Assembly: GCA_003342895.1 (NCBI GenBank)
Contig: PTFA01000273.1
Coordinates: 453,284-517,283, forward strand
Source: Casuarius casuarius
Taxonomy: Eukaryota > Chordata > Aves > Casuariiformes > Casuariidae
Reading direction: 5' to 3'
Length of the DNA stretch: 64,000 nt
Made by a program: the position numbers and the translations under genes. This document shows, in pieces, positions 14,056-25,690 of this stretch; the first letter of the stretch is position 1, and every line of letters begins with the position of its first letter. The notes under the pieces were generated by a model that was given only the letters and a program-made list of their open reading frames with translations, was not told the origin of the DNA and did not search any database.

Positions 14056-14505
14056 TTTTAGTACAGACGCTGTGGTTCGGTGGGTAGTACTATGTATGCT
14101 GGGAGTCTGGAGACCAGGATGCTATTCCTGTCATTCAGCTTTACACGTAACCTTTGCCACACAATCCCAGCTAACTTTCCAAAAGCATCTGCTAATCTGG
14201 GATACTAGCATCCAAAATCTACAACCTGATGCATTTGCAACATGGTTTTCTTGCTGATGAGCACCTGCAGCCAGCAGCCTTTCTAACTGGAGTTGCAGAT
14301 GCTTGATGCCTCTATGAATTGGATACTTTGGTTGATCCAAGTTCAGAACCCCCAAATGAGCCAACTCTTAAAATTTTGGCTTAAACTCCCTACATATTCA
14401 TTTCCCAAATGCAAAATTAGGATAATGATCCCTATCTTTTGTAAAGAGCTTTAGCTGTGCAGCTGAGAAATACTCTATAAATGCTAAGTAATGCCATTAT
14501 TATAG
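14056..14505 (+). repeat. MIR/CORE-type tRNA-derived SINE, interrupted
   Basis: The head at about 14070-14155 contains 'tgtggttcggtgggtagtac' (A-box-like), 'gagtctggagaccagga' and a decayed B-box region, then 'taacctttgccac'. This is the layout of MIR-like tRNA SINEs. The tail at about 14385-14505 reads 'catttcccaaatgcaaaatt', 'aggataatgatccctatctt', 'tgtaaagagcttt' and 'tataaatgctaagta', ending 'ccattattat', which matches the usual 3' part of these SINEs. About 220 bases between head and tail do not fit the SINE and look like another old repeat placed inside it. Confidence 0.6.
14165..14384 (-). repeat. Old interspersed repeat inside the SINE
   Basis: Read on the minus strand, this segment contains 'gccaaaattttaagagttgg', 'tttgggggttctgaacttgg', 'catctgcaactccagtt' and 'gctgcaggtgctcatc'. 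These words are typical of a highly copied old amniote repeat in which 'gcagctcccattga'-type and 'gccaaaattttcaaaagtg'-type phrases recur. It separates the two halves of the SINE. The ends were placed by eye, and the family name is not known to me. Confidence 0.4.
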
Positions 14506-15849
14506 GTGTGGAGTCAAACTGTTCTCCATACTTTCCAACTGCTTTTGTCGCAATATTATACTAGTAGATTATCATCTTTCTGGACAGCTGGTAGGGCTTT
14601 GTTGCATCCTCCTATTTTGTGTCTTTTTTTTAAATGCACTCTACCAAACACAGAGAGCCTGAGCCATGGCAATCCCTCCTATATCAAGTGTGTCACTGCT
14701 TCTCTCTCTGGAGCCCATCGGTATAGCTCTGGTTTGTTGTTGTTACTGTTGCTACAGCTCATTCCTTGAGATCTGCTCAAGGATAAGATTAAGAGTAGAT
14801 ATGCCCCATGTTTTCCAAAAATACTGTCTGCAATTTTCCAAGCCCAAGGGTGGGGTTCTGGAAGAAAAGCAAATAATGAGCTGTCTCAAAAAGCACTAGC
14901 CTGCTGTTGCAGTGGAATGAAGAGAGGACGGGCAGAAAACGTGAGCCTCCCCGAGATGTTTTTTGTTCTTACACCACAGGCTTCACTTCAGAAAATCCAC
15001 CAGTCATTTTCTTTTCCCAAGAGCTCTCTGCTTTGCCTCTAAATAACAGTGAATTTTCAGTGCCAGTCTAAGTTCTCCAGCACTCTTTCCCGTTTCCCAA
15101 TTGCCCCAGCATGGTATTATTGCTGGGGCTACATATTCCCTTTCTTTTCCAGACAGAGACAATTGCAATGCAATCAGCATGGAGCGCAGTTTCAGCAAAA
15201 GGCTTCTTGTAACTGAAATGGATGTCATGCATGCTGACAGTTTGAAACAACACGGTTGCCTCTTCATTGGGGGAACATTAGTTTTATACTTGTCCAATAT
15301 AGACACACAACCTCGGCAGCATGTAAGGATTCTAGTTGTTTTTATTTTCTTAATGCCAAAGTAGTGAAGCACAAGATTATGTTCATAAAAATTAGCTACT
15401 GTGTTGCAGATATTCTGCATTTTACAGGGATGTAAATCTGTAGGAAAGTAGCTATATTTGTATAAGAACCATAGTAAAATTCTGCTCCAGTAGGTCCTCA
15501 TTTAAGTCTTCATGCAACTGGTAAAACAGTTCTGCCTACTCTGAATTCTATGCTAATGTTTAGATGCTAATCAACTCCAGCTGAATATTCATTACAAACA
15601 ATACTAATACCCAAATTAGTCACACGTAGAATAACATATTGTTCAGGAAACAACCTGTTTTCTTTTGGTGAGTCACTGGATGAGCAAAAACTTTTTAGAC
15701 TCATTTGGTGAAACTCTGGCTTTTTGGCTACTTGCTGTTTCCTCTGCATGAGGTGTGACTGTGTAACGTGAATCTGAGAGTATCACTTGGGCTTTCCTAC
15801 CAGAGGGCTGGAGGCTTTCGGACAGTGACTAGCCGCAAATTTTCTGTTT
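14506..15849. other. Non-coding DNA, no gene seen
   Basis: Holds the longest open frame of the window (15004-15501, minus, 165 codons), but it has no recognisable domain, is low in structure and overlaps several open frames on the other strand. I treat it as chance. Nothing else stands out. Confidence 0.6.
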
Positions 15850-16560
15850 TAATGTGATGGGTGGCTGCTGCTGGTGCCAGGAGACCTGGAAGAGCACGGA
15901 CAGGGTGGGACCAGGGTGCTCGATCCATCTGTCCGGGTGCTCCCTTGCCAGCCGGGGGAAGCACCCTCTCCACCACCACCCAGGTCTGCCTGAACATGGA
16001 AACCAGCCTGAGACTCTGAGACTATGGTCAGAAAAATGGGTTTAGTTTGTTGTCTTGCTCCAGCTGCAAGGGGCTGTCTCACAGGTACCGCCGGACAGCA
16101 GTGCTCATATGATTTGTATGCCTTATTACCACTTTTACCGCTTCTCGAACATCCCTTTTGCTGCCCTGTACCTCCCTTTCCCACCCAAGTCTCCTCCCAG
16201 GTAAGTAACCAGTAAGTTACTTTTCTTAAATTATTTTTCTTCTTTTTCTGTATCCAATTTTGGTATTTCTGATACTGTTACCTAGGCAATCTTAGTCTTA
16301 TAAATTATTAACTGATGTCATTGACGTTGCTACACTTACTAAAAGAGCCCCAGTGCACCCCACCGTGGAGTTTGGCTTGTTTCTCACCTAACTTCCCCGT
16401 AGCCACCTGTGAGATCCAGCCGAGAGATCCTCGTGGCACCATCTGTAACTTTTGTTGGCTTCTCGCTGCTACTTGTTATGTTCAACAATTTCTTGTGTCA
16501 TATCCAGTAGTTTTCCATGTCCTATTCAGTTAATGTAACCTCAGGCCAAGGCTTAATCAA
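15850..16560. repeat. GC-richer patch, possible LTR-derived sequence
   Basis: This patch is richer in G, C and CpG than its surroundings. It contains a strong splice-donor-like 'cag|gtaagta' at about 16198-16207, and a stretch 'cctgtgagatccagccgaga' then 'tcctcgtggcacca' that reads like the R/U5 part of an avian endogenous-retrovirus LTR. No paired LTR, primer binding site or internal gag/pol sequence was found. It could equally be unique GC-rich DNA. No protein-coding remnant is visible. Confidence 0.25.
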
Positions 16561-16719
16561 AGGGCTACGCCTTTGCCTGCAGCCACAACATATTCTAATA
16601 CGAATTTTCAGGCTTCAGGAAGATACTGTGACTGTGGTGGTCATGAAGCTATCTTGACAGAGAGGATTTATGCTGGGTTCATAAATATCTGTGTGGATAT
16701 CAAACATTTGTCAGAATGC

Positions 16720-17060
16720 TTATAAAATTAAAAGTCCAGCAAATTGCATTCAGTCCTGTGAGTCACAAATATTTAAATAACTATTCTGAGTGCCAGTCAA
16801 ATCTTCATTCCCATGAGAAAGCTTCTGCTATAATTGGACTGCATTAGAGAGCTAGTTATTTTAACTCTTAGAAAAGTGCTAATCCATTTTGAAGCCTTTA
16901 TTAAGAAGTACTTTGCCATGTTTGAACATTTGTTTCTGTTGTAGGGCTCCAGGGTTGCAAACAGATAGACTTCTATAGGCTTTCTGCATTCCTCTTAACT
17001 AAACTGCCTGTGAAACCTCATGCAAATGAAATGATCAGCTGTTATGCATAACGGCTGAAA
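16720..17060. promoter_or_regulatory. Possible conserved non-coding element with POU octamer
   Basis: A complex, repeat-free stretch. It contains an exact POU octamer word ATGCAAAT at about 17020-17027, an E-box CAGCTG at about 17037-17042 and a perfect 12-base palindrome GTTATGCATAAC at 17041-17052. TA-rich words such as 'agctagttattttaactc' lie upstream. The clustering is suggestive of an enhancer, but binding words of this length also occur by chance. Confidence 0.25.
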
Positions 17061-17194
17061 TACTGTCTGAGGTAGAGACTTTTATCAACCATCTTTTGCA
17101 GATGGTGACTGTTTCAAAGCCATGTTGAACGACTGTAGGTAGAACTGTCGCAAGTTATGCCTATAAAACCTACATCAGATATCTTAGTCACAAT

Positions 17195-17395
17195 GAACAT
17201 GATTCAGTTGCCTCCACAAAGTTGTCTGCGGCCATTTCAGGTGCATTAGGGTATGTGCAGGTTACGGCTGCCTCTTCAGAAAGGCGCGGGTCTTCCAGAC
17301 CACCAGCCATACCCTGCAGCCCCGTATGTACGCCCCGGACAAGTCCGAGAGCATCTGAAATGGTCCCAGATGCTTATGTCTGAGGCAACCGATTC
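17195..17395. repeat. Dispersed repeat, copy 1
   Basis: This segment shares two well-matched blocks, in the same order and at nearly the same spacing (about 65 versus 68 bases), with 33090-33210. The blocks are 'attcagttgcct' followed by an 'acaaa(a)gtgtct'-like word, and 'gctgcctcttcagaaaggc'. Two copies in one window point to an old interspersed family. The downstream part (about 17350-17390, 'gcatctgaaatggtcccaga') may belong to the same element. Family not identified. Confidence 0.4.
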
Positions 17396-19212
17396 ATGCT
17401 CGAAGTTATCCTTCTTCTTGTCCTCTGAACATTGTATTATTGTCATTTTGACATTTCTCATAAATCCTACAGTATGTAAGATATATAACATTTGACATTG
17501 CAAGCACAGATACTATGTATACTTACATTTTTGCTAGGTATATGTACCTCCTATCTCTGAATAGCCATGTGTATACAATAGCCTATCATTCTTGTAGGCT
17601 TGCTTCAGGCACAGACATTCACGTTCAATACTAAATCTGGGTACAGATATAACAAAACTGTGACTCATGGAGAAAAGTAAAAATCCATGTACAACTAGAC
17701 ACAGTTTTATTTAATCCCTTCCTTAACAATTTCGATTGTCCCTGTAGTGGAGCTTCTGATATGTTTACAGGTTTGGGAATTAAAATATTTGGTATGCCTC
17801 CAAAAATTAGCTTGTAAACTTCACTTTTCTTTTACTTAGTTTTATTCTGATGTAATGAGAATTCTTCCCTACCTATATGCTCCTGTATAATCTCTTTTTA
17901 AATACCTGTGAGTGAGTTTAAAATCACAGAAAAAGATATTTGTGAGATTGTGCTATAATATGAGTTAATAATGTGCAAGCTTTCATCTCTCATCTTCAGT
18001 GCCATTCAAATTTGACCTATATAGCTGCTAATTTTCAGTTGACCAGAGACTGTCACTTCTGTCCATTAGACATGTTTTCTGACATTCAGAAATATCCATT
18101 AGCACGGAGATTAACAAATTTATCTCCATTAATATGACCTGAGTCAGAATTTTAGCAGCTGGTCTCTAGAAATCAGAACTTTGTGCTCCGTCGTATCCTC
18201 CAGTCTGACAAAGCCTTCTGATTACAAATGTGCTCCTACACAATGATCATTTTGTAGTTATTATACAGAAAGGTGAAAAACAGAGAGAGACTTGCTTTTC
18301 CCTGGTTTTGACTCATCTGTTCTAATTTTCTTTTCTGTTTGAAGGGTTTTCGGAACTGCTGTTTCCCCTTTTACCACATTCCATTTTTATCAAAATCTCC
18401 TGTTGTGTGTTGCTGTGGAGAACCTCGGTGAGCTGGGGGATCGTGCGGGGTGCTCAGTTGCTGAGGGTATGGCCTCAGGTGGGACAGCCTGTTAAAGGCA
18501 AGAGAGCACAGTGATATGGATTGGTGCTGTGTCCCCAGTATTGGCACAGCTTCTGAAATAGGAGGGGTATGGTTATCTCCTGAGAGACCTGTGCTGCCAT
18601 TTTTATCACTTAAAAGCAGTGTGCCATCTCCAAGAGCACTAACATCCTCTTTTTGGGAAACAGGTAGAGGAACTGTTCGCATGAAAATAAATTTATTCAT
18701 AGTAGAAAATATTTATTGGATAACCACATCTGCAGTGGGTACTGTGTAACAGCAGAATTCAGGCACACGTTTTAGTCATTGGTGTGGTGGGCATGTCACC
18801 TCTTATGTATGTCTAGCACATAATATAATTTTCAGGCCTGTTCATCCTTCATGTCTCTGCAAATTTTTGCAGTGGTAATACAGCCATTCAAACCAAACTG
18901 AGATCCACCAGGCTTATTTCATAGTTTACTGAACAACATTCAAATGCTGATGCATTTTTTATCTCGAGTGTTGCATTTGAGGTCAATGCTCACAGTAAGG
19001 GATATGAACTCTTTTCCAGTCCTTACAGCTCCCTTTTTCTGTCAGCTTTATGTTCCTGATATAAAAATTACAGGTAAGTGCTAATGTTTTGATTGTTCTG
19101 TTAGGCATTGCAGTCTGTTTTAGTTTCATTGATCCAGAAACATCTACATCTGCAGCACTATTAATTCATTTTATACTGCAATGCATACCTTCTTACATGA
19201 TTCTGCTGATGG

Positions 19213-19262
19213 GTTTTATTTTATTTTAAATTATTTTATTTTATTTTATATTATTTTTTTCT
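19213..19262. repeat. (TTTTA)n simple repeat
   Basis: Repeated ttttatttta units with small interruptions, ending in a T run. Confidence 0.9.
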
Positions 19263-19629
19263 CTTTTTAATGTTTCCATTAAGCTTTCATTTGTAAACTA
19301 CCCCATTTACACATTTTTTGTCCAGTGTTTCACCTGATGTCTCTGAATTAGCCCAGATATTCCTTATACACATTTTTATAGTGAGACATTTGAGAGAAAT
19401 CACTTGAGCAAAGGAGTTAAAAACAAATGAAAAAACAAATTCCAAAACCTGCGTTTTTAATTGGGTAAGCCTCTACATGGCACTGCTTACTAATTAATGT
19501 ATACCACTATTTATCTCAGCTAAACTGGTCAAAGTAATTGCATATGCTAAAAGAGAAGAAAGCTTCATTAATGTACTAAGCCTGCTAGGTTATGACACTG
19601 TGTAATCCCCCAAAAGAGCTTGCCCTGCT

Positions 19630-19674
19630 CTGTGTGTGTATGCGTGTGTGCGTGTGTGTGCGCGTGCATGTGTG
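19630..19674. repeat. (TG)n microsatellite with CG steps
   Basis: Alternating TG with interspersed CG and CA steps ('tgtgtgtatgcgtgtgtgcg'). This is a potential Z-DNA-forming tract. Confidence 0.9.
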
Positions 19675-20279
19675 CATAACAAGGTATTCATTCTTTAGTA
19701 GTTCTCTGGCCATTTTCATTTCTTAATATAGCTGTATTTTTCAGCAAATAATTCCTATAATTCCAAATAATTTCCTGTAACTGACATGTTCAGATAGGTA
19801 TGGTAGCACACATCTTCAAAAGGGCCACTCATTATTACTGGGACTATATCAATTATTTAAGCAGTTTTCTCCATAAAACTGTGAATAGTATAACATTCTT
19901 GATGAGGTTCCTTCAGCTTAGTTTACCTATGGAAGATGTATTTACATGCATGTGCTTATGAACATACGCATGTGAATGTTCTTTGTTCCTGATGAACTGA
20001 AAAAAAAAGAAAGAAGAAAGAAGAGAAGGTAAATGGCAAAAAACAATGGGGGAGAAACTAAGAATGAATATTAGTCTGTATTTTGGGTGGGTAGTTGCAA
20101 TTTTATCTACATAAACATTGAAAAGTATAAGACACATCACAGGAAGTTTTGAGACCCATCTAAAAAGCCTAATTTTTTAAAATATGTATATACATTTGAA
20201 GGAATTTGGGCTTTCTGAAGTTGGTCATTGAATCCTTGATACCCTGAGAAGTATCTTAGTAGTTACCATGGCTCCTAGT

Positions 20280-20960
20280 AGAGGACAAAGTCTTAAATGA
20301 CCTGTTTATGTTCAGCTCTTCTTCTGCCAGCACTGTCTTTTATCTACAATATTTTTCCACTGTGTTATTTACCTCTCCTATCTCTTCACTTCCATTAGTT
20401 CTCCTACCTTTCAAACCATGCTTAGACACTTATCCTAGCTGAAACTGAGGAAAACTGTTCGTTTAGCTTTTGAAGCTTATCTAAATTACCAGTAATTTTA
20501 ACCTCTTCTTACTAAGAAGGCTCTATGATTTTTCTCTAAACAATCCTTTCCTATTTTAATCTCCTTAGCCATGTCAACTTGACTTTTAGGTATTCCCTGT
20601 GCTTTCCAATGACTAAAATATAGCCTTTTTTTGAACAATCCTTTATGCCAATCTTTATAGTCATTCTACTTGCATTTAATACCCTTTTTCAAGAGATTAT
20701 TTAGCTAATTAGATCCGAAAACCCTCTCTGGAAGTTTTTCCCCTTGGCTGGGGTATAAATTTTACATTGTTTTTGTACTCTTGTCAGTGCAGCTGTCTTT
20801 ACCAACCAGTACTCTTAATTTCTCATAATCTATCCTTTTGAAATTGAGAACCTTAGGGCACAGTCATACATTCATTTCTGAAATAGATTTAGCAATTTAA
20901 GATGTCATTACCCTATGGCTATTCATTAATACCCTTCAGTTGTTTGAAATTGTTGGAACC
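20280..20960 (-). mobile_element. Probable ancient antisense CR1/L3-like LINE remnant
   Basis: The plus strand reads as pyrimidine-rich phrases such as 'tttacctctcctatctcttc', 'cttcttactaag', 'aatctccttagcc' and 'ctcataatctatccttttga', followed by 'tcattaccctatggctattc'. These resemble the antisense strand of the region between the endonuclease and reverse-transcriptase parts of old CR1/L3 elements. The match is weaker than for the other old copies listed here, and no open frame survives. The ends are approximate. Confidence 0.4.
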
Positions 20961-23900
20961 TCAGCTATGGGGACTGATAACTGATGGCATGAGCATTTCC
21001 AGTCCATTTCAGAACAAAGTGGAACAGGTTTGCTTAAACTTCCCTTAGCAGCCTTTTAAATCTGTCTGTTTCACTTCGTACTGAAATGGACTTCCACAAT
21101 TAGTTATTGTCTCTCAGCTAAATGGATGGTTACAAATTGGAGAGTGATAATAGCTTAAAGCAGTCAATGTCTTTGAATCGCGATGTGTTGGCTAGGAGGG
21201 ACCTTGGGAAGTCCCCTTGTCCCGCTGCCCTCCGTACGTGGGTACAAAGCCAAGACCAGGTCAGGTCAGTCAAACACATCTTGAAAACTTTCAGGGAAGG
21301 AGATTTTACAACAATATGGGGCTGTCTGTTCAGTTTCACACGCACTTGTTTGTGATTACATATCAATGAAACTGAGTCAGCTTGGGAATTATAATTACAA
21401 CATTCATTCATGGTAACTTTTTGTGACCAGTTCTTCTGTAAGTGCTTATTTGCTTTAAATCCAAAGTCATCTTTGAATATAGTCTCTCTGCTTTATATTT
21501 TATAAAAATGACTGTCTGCAGTATCAGCTTTTCATAGGCAATTGTTATCAGAGTTCTTCTTCAGCATGGAAATTTTGCTAATCTTTTCCTCTTATTTAAT
21601 GTTGTTTTTTCTGAGTGATCTAGATTGAGTTTCTTTCTCTTAGCTTCCTGGAAAATAAAAGTGATTTCTTTCTCTGGAGCAGACAATATTTTAGGTAGGA
21701 AGCCAAGCTAAGGGTTGAAAAGAAGTGGTGTCATACCATTCAACATACGCAGAATTTTCCTGAAAAGATTTGTAGCTTCAGAATCACTTAAAACAGGAAT
21801 GATGAACTGAAGCTGTTTAACATTAGAAGAGGTAGAATCTGGAAAAAATCAGCTTCAGAGAAAAAATGAAATCCAATGGTCCCCACTCTCTCCTGAGAAA
21901 TTAAAGACAGAAAGAGGTAACTGCTGCTGCTATGTACATTTTGCTACAGGTCTGTCCCGAGGTAGAAGGCAAGATTATAACCAAAGAGCGCATAATTCAG
22001 GCCTTCAGGATCATGACATGTTATGCTCCACATAAGAAGCATAGGAAAGGGATGAGCAGGGAGGGAAATATCGAGTTGTTACTAAGGATGAAATGAATAT
22101 AATGAAAATGTGCTGCACTGTAACTTGCTGTTTTAGACAGATATGTGTATTTTTATATTGTAGAAAAGCTCCAGATTTTCTTTAAAAATCCTTATGTATC
22201 CATTATCATGCTTCTATAACATTTAAACACAGGCATATTTTGTTCTGCTAATGTTAGACCCACACGCTGAAGTATTCAGGGAAGTACTGTTTCTTACATA
22301 AACGTCCATGGAAGCAAATTACTTGGCAATGGACAGGAATATTTGCTATTCTTTATCAGTTATTCTCTGTTCTTTTCTTGGCTTTCATCAATTTCCTGTC
22401 TTCTTATGGGAGAGCAGAAACAATAGCCCTGTGTCCTATGTAACCAAACAAATGCCTGGAACAGATGGAGGCACCATTATGTGAACAACTCAGGAGCCAA
22501 AATTTGTTTGCATAATCTGTTCAGGATACGCTCATGGATAGTTAATATACGTTTATAATCACTCATGAATCTTTCCCAATTTATTTATATATAATTGGGG
22601 TGGATTCATGAATGATTTATGAACAAAGAAGTGAACTACATTTGTCAGATGAATTATCTGCAGTGAGTAATCTGACCTACTCATTAAAGGTCCCATATTT
22701 TGAGTTTAATGTGTTTTTTGGGTCTACATGTGTGATGGAATTTTTCATAAATGCATATTCATAAAAGTGTTTTATTAATGTTTTTTTCTTCAAGCCATAA
22801 TCATTCATATTATAGGGTGCCACATATGTCAAAATATTCTTCAGGACAATAAGCTAAATTGGAGTGACATTTACCCTATGGAAATTCTAAACAAACCAGT
22901 CAGAGAATTTCTGTTTTCTTCTATTTCTATTTTCTTCTATTACAGAATCTTTTCATTCAGATGATCAGAACATAAAAAACACTACAGCATGAAAATGGTT
23001 AAAAGTATCACTAAATGTCCATCAGATTCTCTGAACAGGTCATTGCCAAGCTAGTGAATTTCTTGGTTGGTTACACATCCTCATTTTCATTTCAAGATGC
23101 CACAGAAAGCATTCACTGCCGGGCAGCAATTAGTACTTAATCAGGTCTTATGGCTGAAATATTTGTCAGCAGCAATGGAGAAGAATCATTTGCTTCATTT
23201 CTGAAGTTCAGCACTGTCCTCTATGTAAAGTGGCGCTCATTAGCATTCAGTACCACTGCGTGGACAGTCTTTCCAGGGCTTTATCTCAGATGGTCCTTTT
23301 TATCACCGGGCATGATTAGTGTCTTTACAAAGAGGCTCTTCAGAAATCTTTCTCAAGTATAAATTCCCTGTTATTGTTTATGGATCATTTGTTCCTGGTT
23401 TGTTTAGCTGTAGATAGCATTTTTAGATTAAGAAAAAAAATCACAAGATTCTTCTTTCTTTTTTTGGTAAATCATTTTAACTTTAAGATGGAACCGTGCC
23501 TCTGGGATCCGAAACAGCTCTCTGTGTGACTTAGAAATGCACATAAACTGACTGAATATTACAAAACAGTCCATTTTGCCTTGGTATCAGGAGAAAAAAA
23601 AAGATTGATGTTTTCTCCATTTCTGTGGAATATGGAAGGGAAGCTAAGTGTGGAATAGAAGCAAGACAACAGAACCTGTCCCACCCTGTCTTTACAAGGC
23701 ACACACAGAGCTGTTTCAGAAAGAGAGTCGAGCAAATTGTGCTGTTGTAGGAGCTTAAATGCTGCCTGTGCTTGTTCCCTCTCTTATAGATGTTGCAATG
23801 ATAGTGGTGTAAAACAGCGGAAAGGCACAGCTGCTTGATTCCACTTCCTTGCTGATTCTGACTATATTACAGAGCTCCAACAGTTGGTCTGTGCTCGTAA

Positions 23901-24335
23901 AGACCATTTTATTAGATGTTTCTAATTTCTACTGACAGTGCATCAGTGGATTTTGTCTTCCTGCAAGTAAGTCTTCAGAGAAGGAGAGGGGTGAACCACA
24001 GCTTTTCTTTTTCTATCTGTGAGACCAAACCACGTTGCTATCTTTTATATTTACTTATTTTTTACAAAGACCTTACATCATTACAATTCAATTAATATAT
24101 GACAAAACTTAAAAAAAAATGAGAATAGATCAAAATGTAAATGAAGGCTTTCTGTGTTTTTTTTTAAACTTTTTTTGAGATATCCAAAGTGCTTGCTTTA
24201 TGAAGTAATGTGCATAATCATGGTCACCCTGTTGAATAAGGTTTCATGTAAATGGATGGAAGATTTGTTCTTTTCAAATCAATGGATTTAATGCTTGAGG
24301 CTAAGTGCTACCAATTCTGAGCTAAGTGGAAGAGT
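20961..24335. other. Non-coding DNA, no gene seen
   Basis: Unique sequence with no open frame over about 95 codons. A complex low-repeat block at 23090-23350 is listed separately. No recognisable transposon is supported here. Confidence 0.6.
23090..23350. promoter_or_regulatory. Possible conserved non-coding element
   Basis: A complex stretch that keeps CpGs (gccgggc, tggcgctc, tgcgtgg, accgggc) in a CpG-poor region. It has several homeodomain-type words (gcaattagtacttaatc near 23128, gctcattagcattc near 23235, gattagtg near 23313). It does not resemble any repeat family noticed in the window. It overlaps a 70-codon open frame (23150-23362, plus) that shows no domain and is not taken as an exon. 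Evidence is by texture only. Confidence 0.22.
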
Positions 24336-24610
24336 TAATTCATGTATTTTGCATTCTGTACTCCTGTTTATACATTCCAATTTAATGTTTGCCTTACCTG
24401 ACAGCAGGTCTTCAATAGCTGCCATTCATCATAGAGTAATCTATAATCTATACAGTTCCTTTTCAGAAGAACTGCTTTCCAGCCAGTTTGTTCCTGCCTA
24501 AGGGACTACCGTGAACTTCTCCTTAATGAACTGGGCTTATACTCTTTCTTTAAACTGTCAATGTCCTTTGGAATTGTAATCCTACTCCTCCAGCCTTGCC
24601 TATTTTCCTA

Positions 24611-24985
24611 TATAATATAGAATGTAAATATATTTATATTTACATATGTTTACATATATATTTAAATATAATATTTATATTATATAGTATATATAAATTA
24701 TATATTAATATAATTTTTATATAATTTTTATATATATTATATATATAAAATATATATAAATTATATAATATTTATATATTATATATATAAATATAATATT
24801 TATATTATATAGTATATATAAATTATATATTAATATAATTTTTATATAATTTTTATATATATTATATATATAAAATATATATAAATTATATAATATTTAT
24901 ATATTATATATATAAATATAATATTTATATTATATTATATTATATTAAATATAATATTTAAATATATTTACATTCTATATAAATA
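24611..24985. repeat. AT-rich palindromic repeat with 125-bp tandem period
   Basis: About 375 bases made almost only of A and T. A 125-base unit starts at 24664, again at 24789 and again at 24914; the third copy diverges after about 20-25 bases. The outer ends are exact inverted complements: 24615-24636 equals the reverse complement of 24959-24980 over 22 bases, with the only internal G and C bases in register. Many internal words are self-complementary, so the tract should form hairpin or cruciform structures. It lies inside the ancient CR1 and must post-date it. Confidence 0.85.
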
Positions 24986-25270
24986 TGTTTTTATATGTAA
25001 CAAGGACACTCTCTCTAGCTACCTTCAGTTCATTTGTGAGATATGAGGTAGATGTAGGACCAAATTAGGCCTTCACAAAATCCCATTAATACATCTATCC
25101 GTTGTCAGTCAAACATTAATGACTATTCACTCAATATGGAAGTCCTGAGTCTGGGTTCATCTTAAATGTTTTCCGTTAAGATCCAGTTGCGCTAATTTGT
25201 TTATGAGAATGTTACATGAAATAGCACCAGAAACTTTAGTAAAGTTCGAAATCCTGTTGTCCTGCTGTGC

Positions 25271-25690
25271 CACAGAATCCCAGAATAGATGAGGCCGGAA
25301 GGGACCTCTGGAGATCAGCAGGTCCAGCCCCTCACAGGCAGCGTCAGCTACAGCAGGGCGAGCTGCAGCAGGTTGCCCAGGACCATGTCCAGTCCGGGGC
25401 TGAATATCTCTAAGGATGGAGCCTGCACAACATCTCTGAGCAACATATCCCAGTATTTGATCACCCTGACAGTGAAGAAGTGTTTTCTTATGTTTCAATG
25501 CAAGTTCCTACATTTCAGTCTGTGCCTATTTGTCTCTTGTCCTGTCACTGGCCACCACTGAGCAGCGTCTGGGTCTGTCTGCTTTACATCTTCCCGCCAG
25601 GTGTTTGTACACATGGATAAGATCCCCCTGAGCCTTCTCAAGGCTAAATAATCCTAGGTCTCTCAGTCTCTTGTGTAAGGAAACTATCCT
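25271..25690 (-). mobile_element. Younger antisense CR1 3' fragment
   Basis: Starts 'cacagaatcccagaat' (complement of the CR1 tail), then 'ggaagggacctctggagatc', 'agcaggttgcccaggaccat', 'atctctaaggatgga', 'caccctgacagtgaagaagt' and 'gataagatccccctgagcc'. This is the canonical antisense 3' end of an avian CR1, about 400 bases long and 5'-truncated. It is clearly less diverged than the CR1 sequence on both sides, so it is a nested insertion in the older copy. Open frames across it (25157-25498 minus, 25289-25561 plus) are by-products. Confidence 0.9.

Larger units (their letters stand above)
17396..20279. other. Non-coding DNA with simple repeats
   Basis: No gene seen. Includes a (TTTTA)n-like tract at 19213-19262 and a (TG)n/(CG)-containing alternating purine-pyrimidine tract at 19630-19674. 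A minus-strand open frame at 18371-18700 (109 codons) has no recognisable content. Confidence 0.6.

Noticed and set aside
15004..15501. 165-codon minus-strand open frame, longest in the window
   Set aside because: No domain, signal or repeat-protein content is recognisable, and other frames overlap it. The length is plausible by chance in 64 kb.
19630..19674. Regulatory Z-DNA element
   Set aside because: An ordinary TG microsatellite explains it; no nearby promoter.
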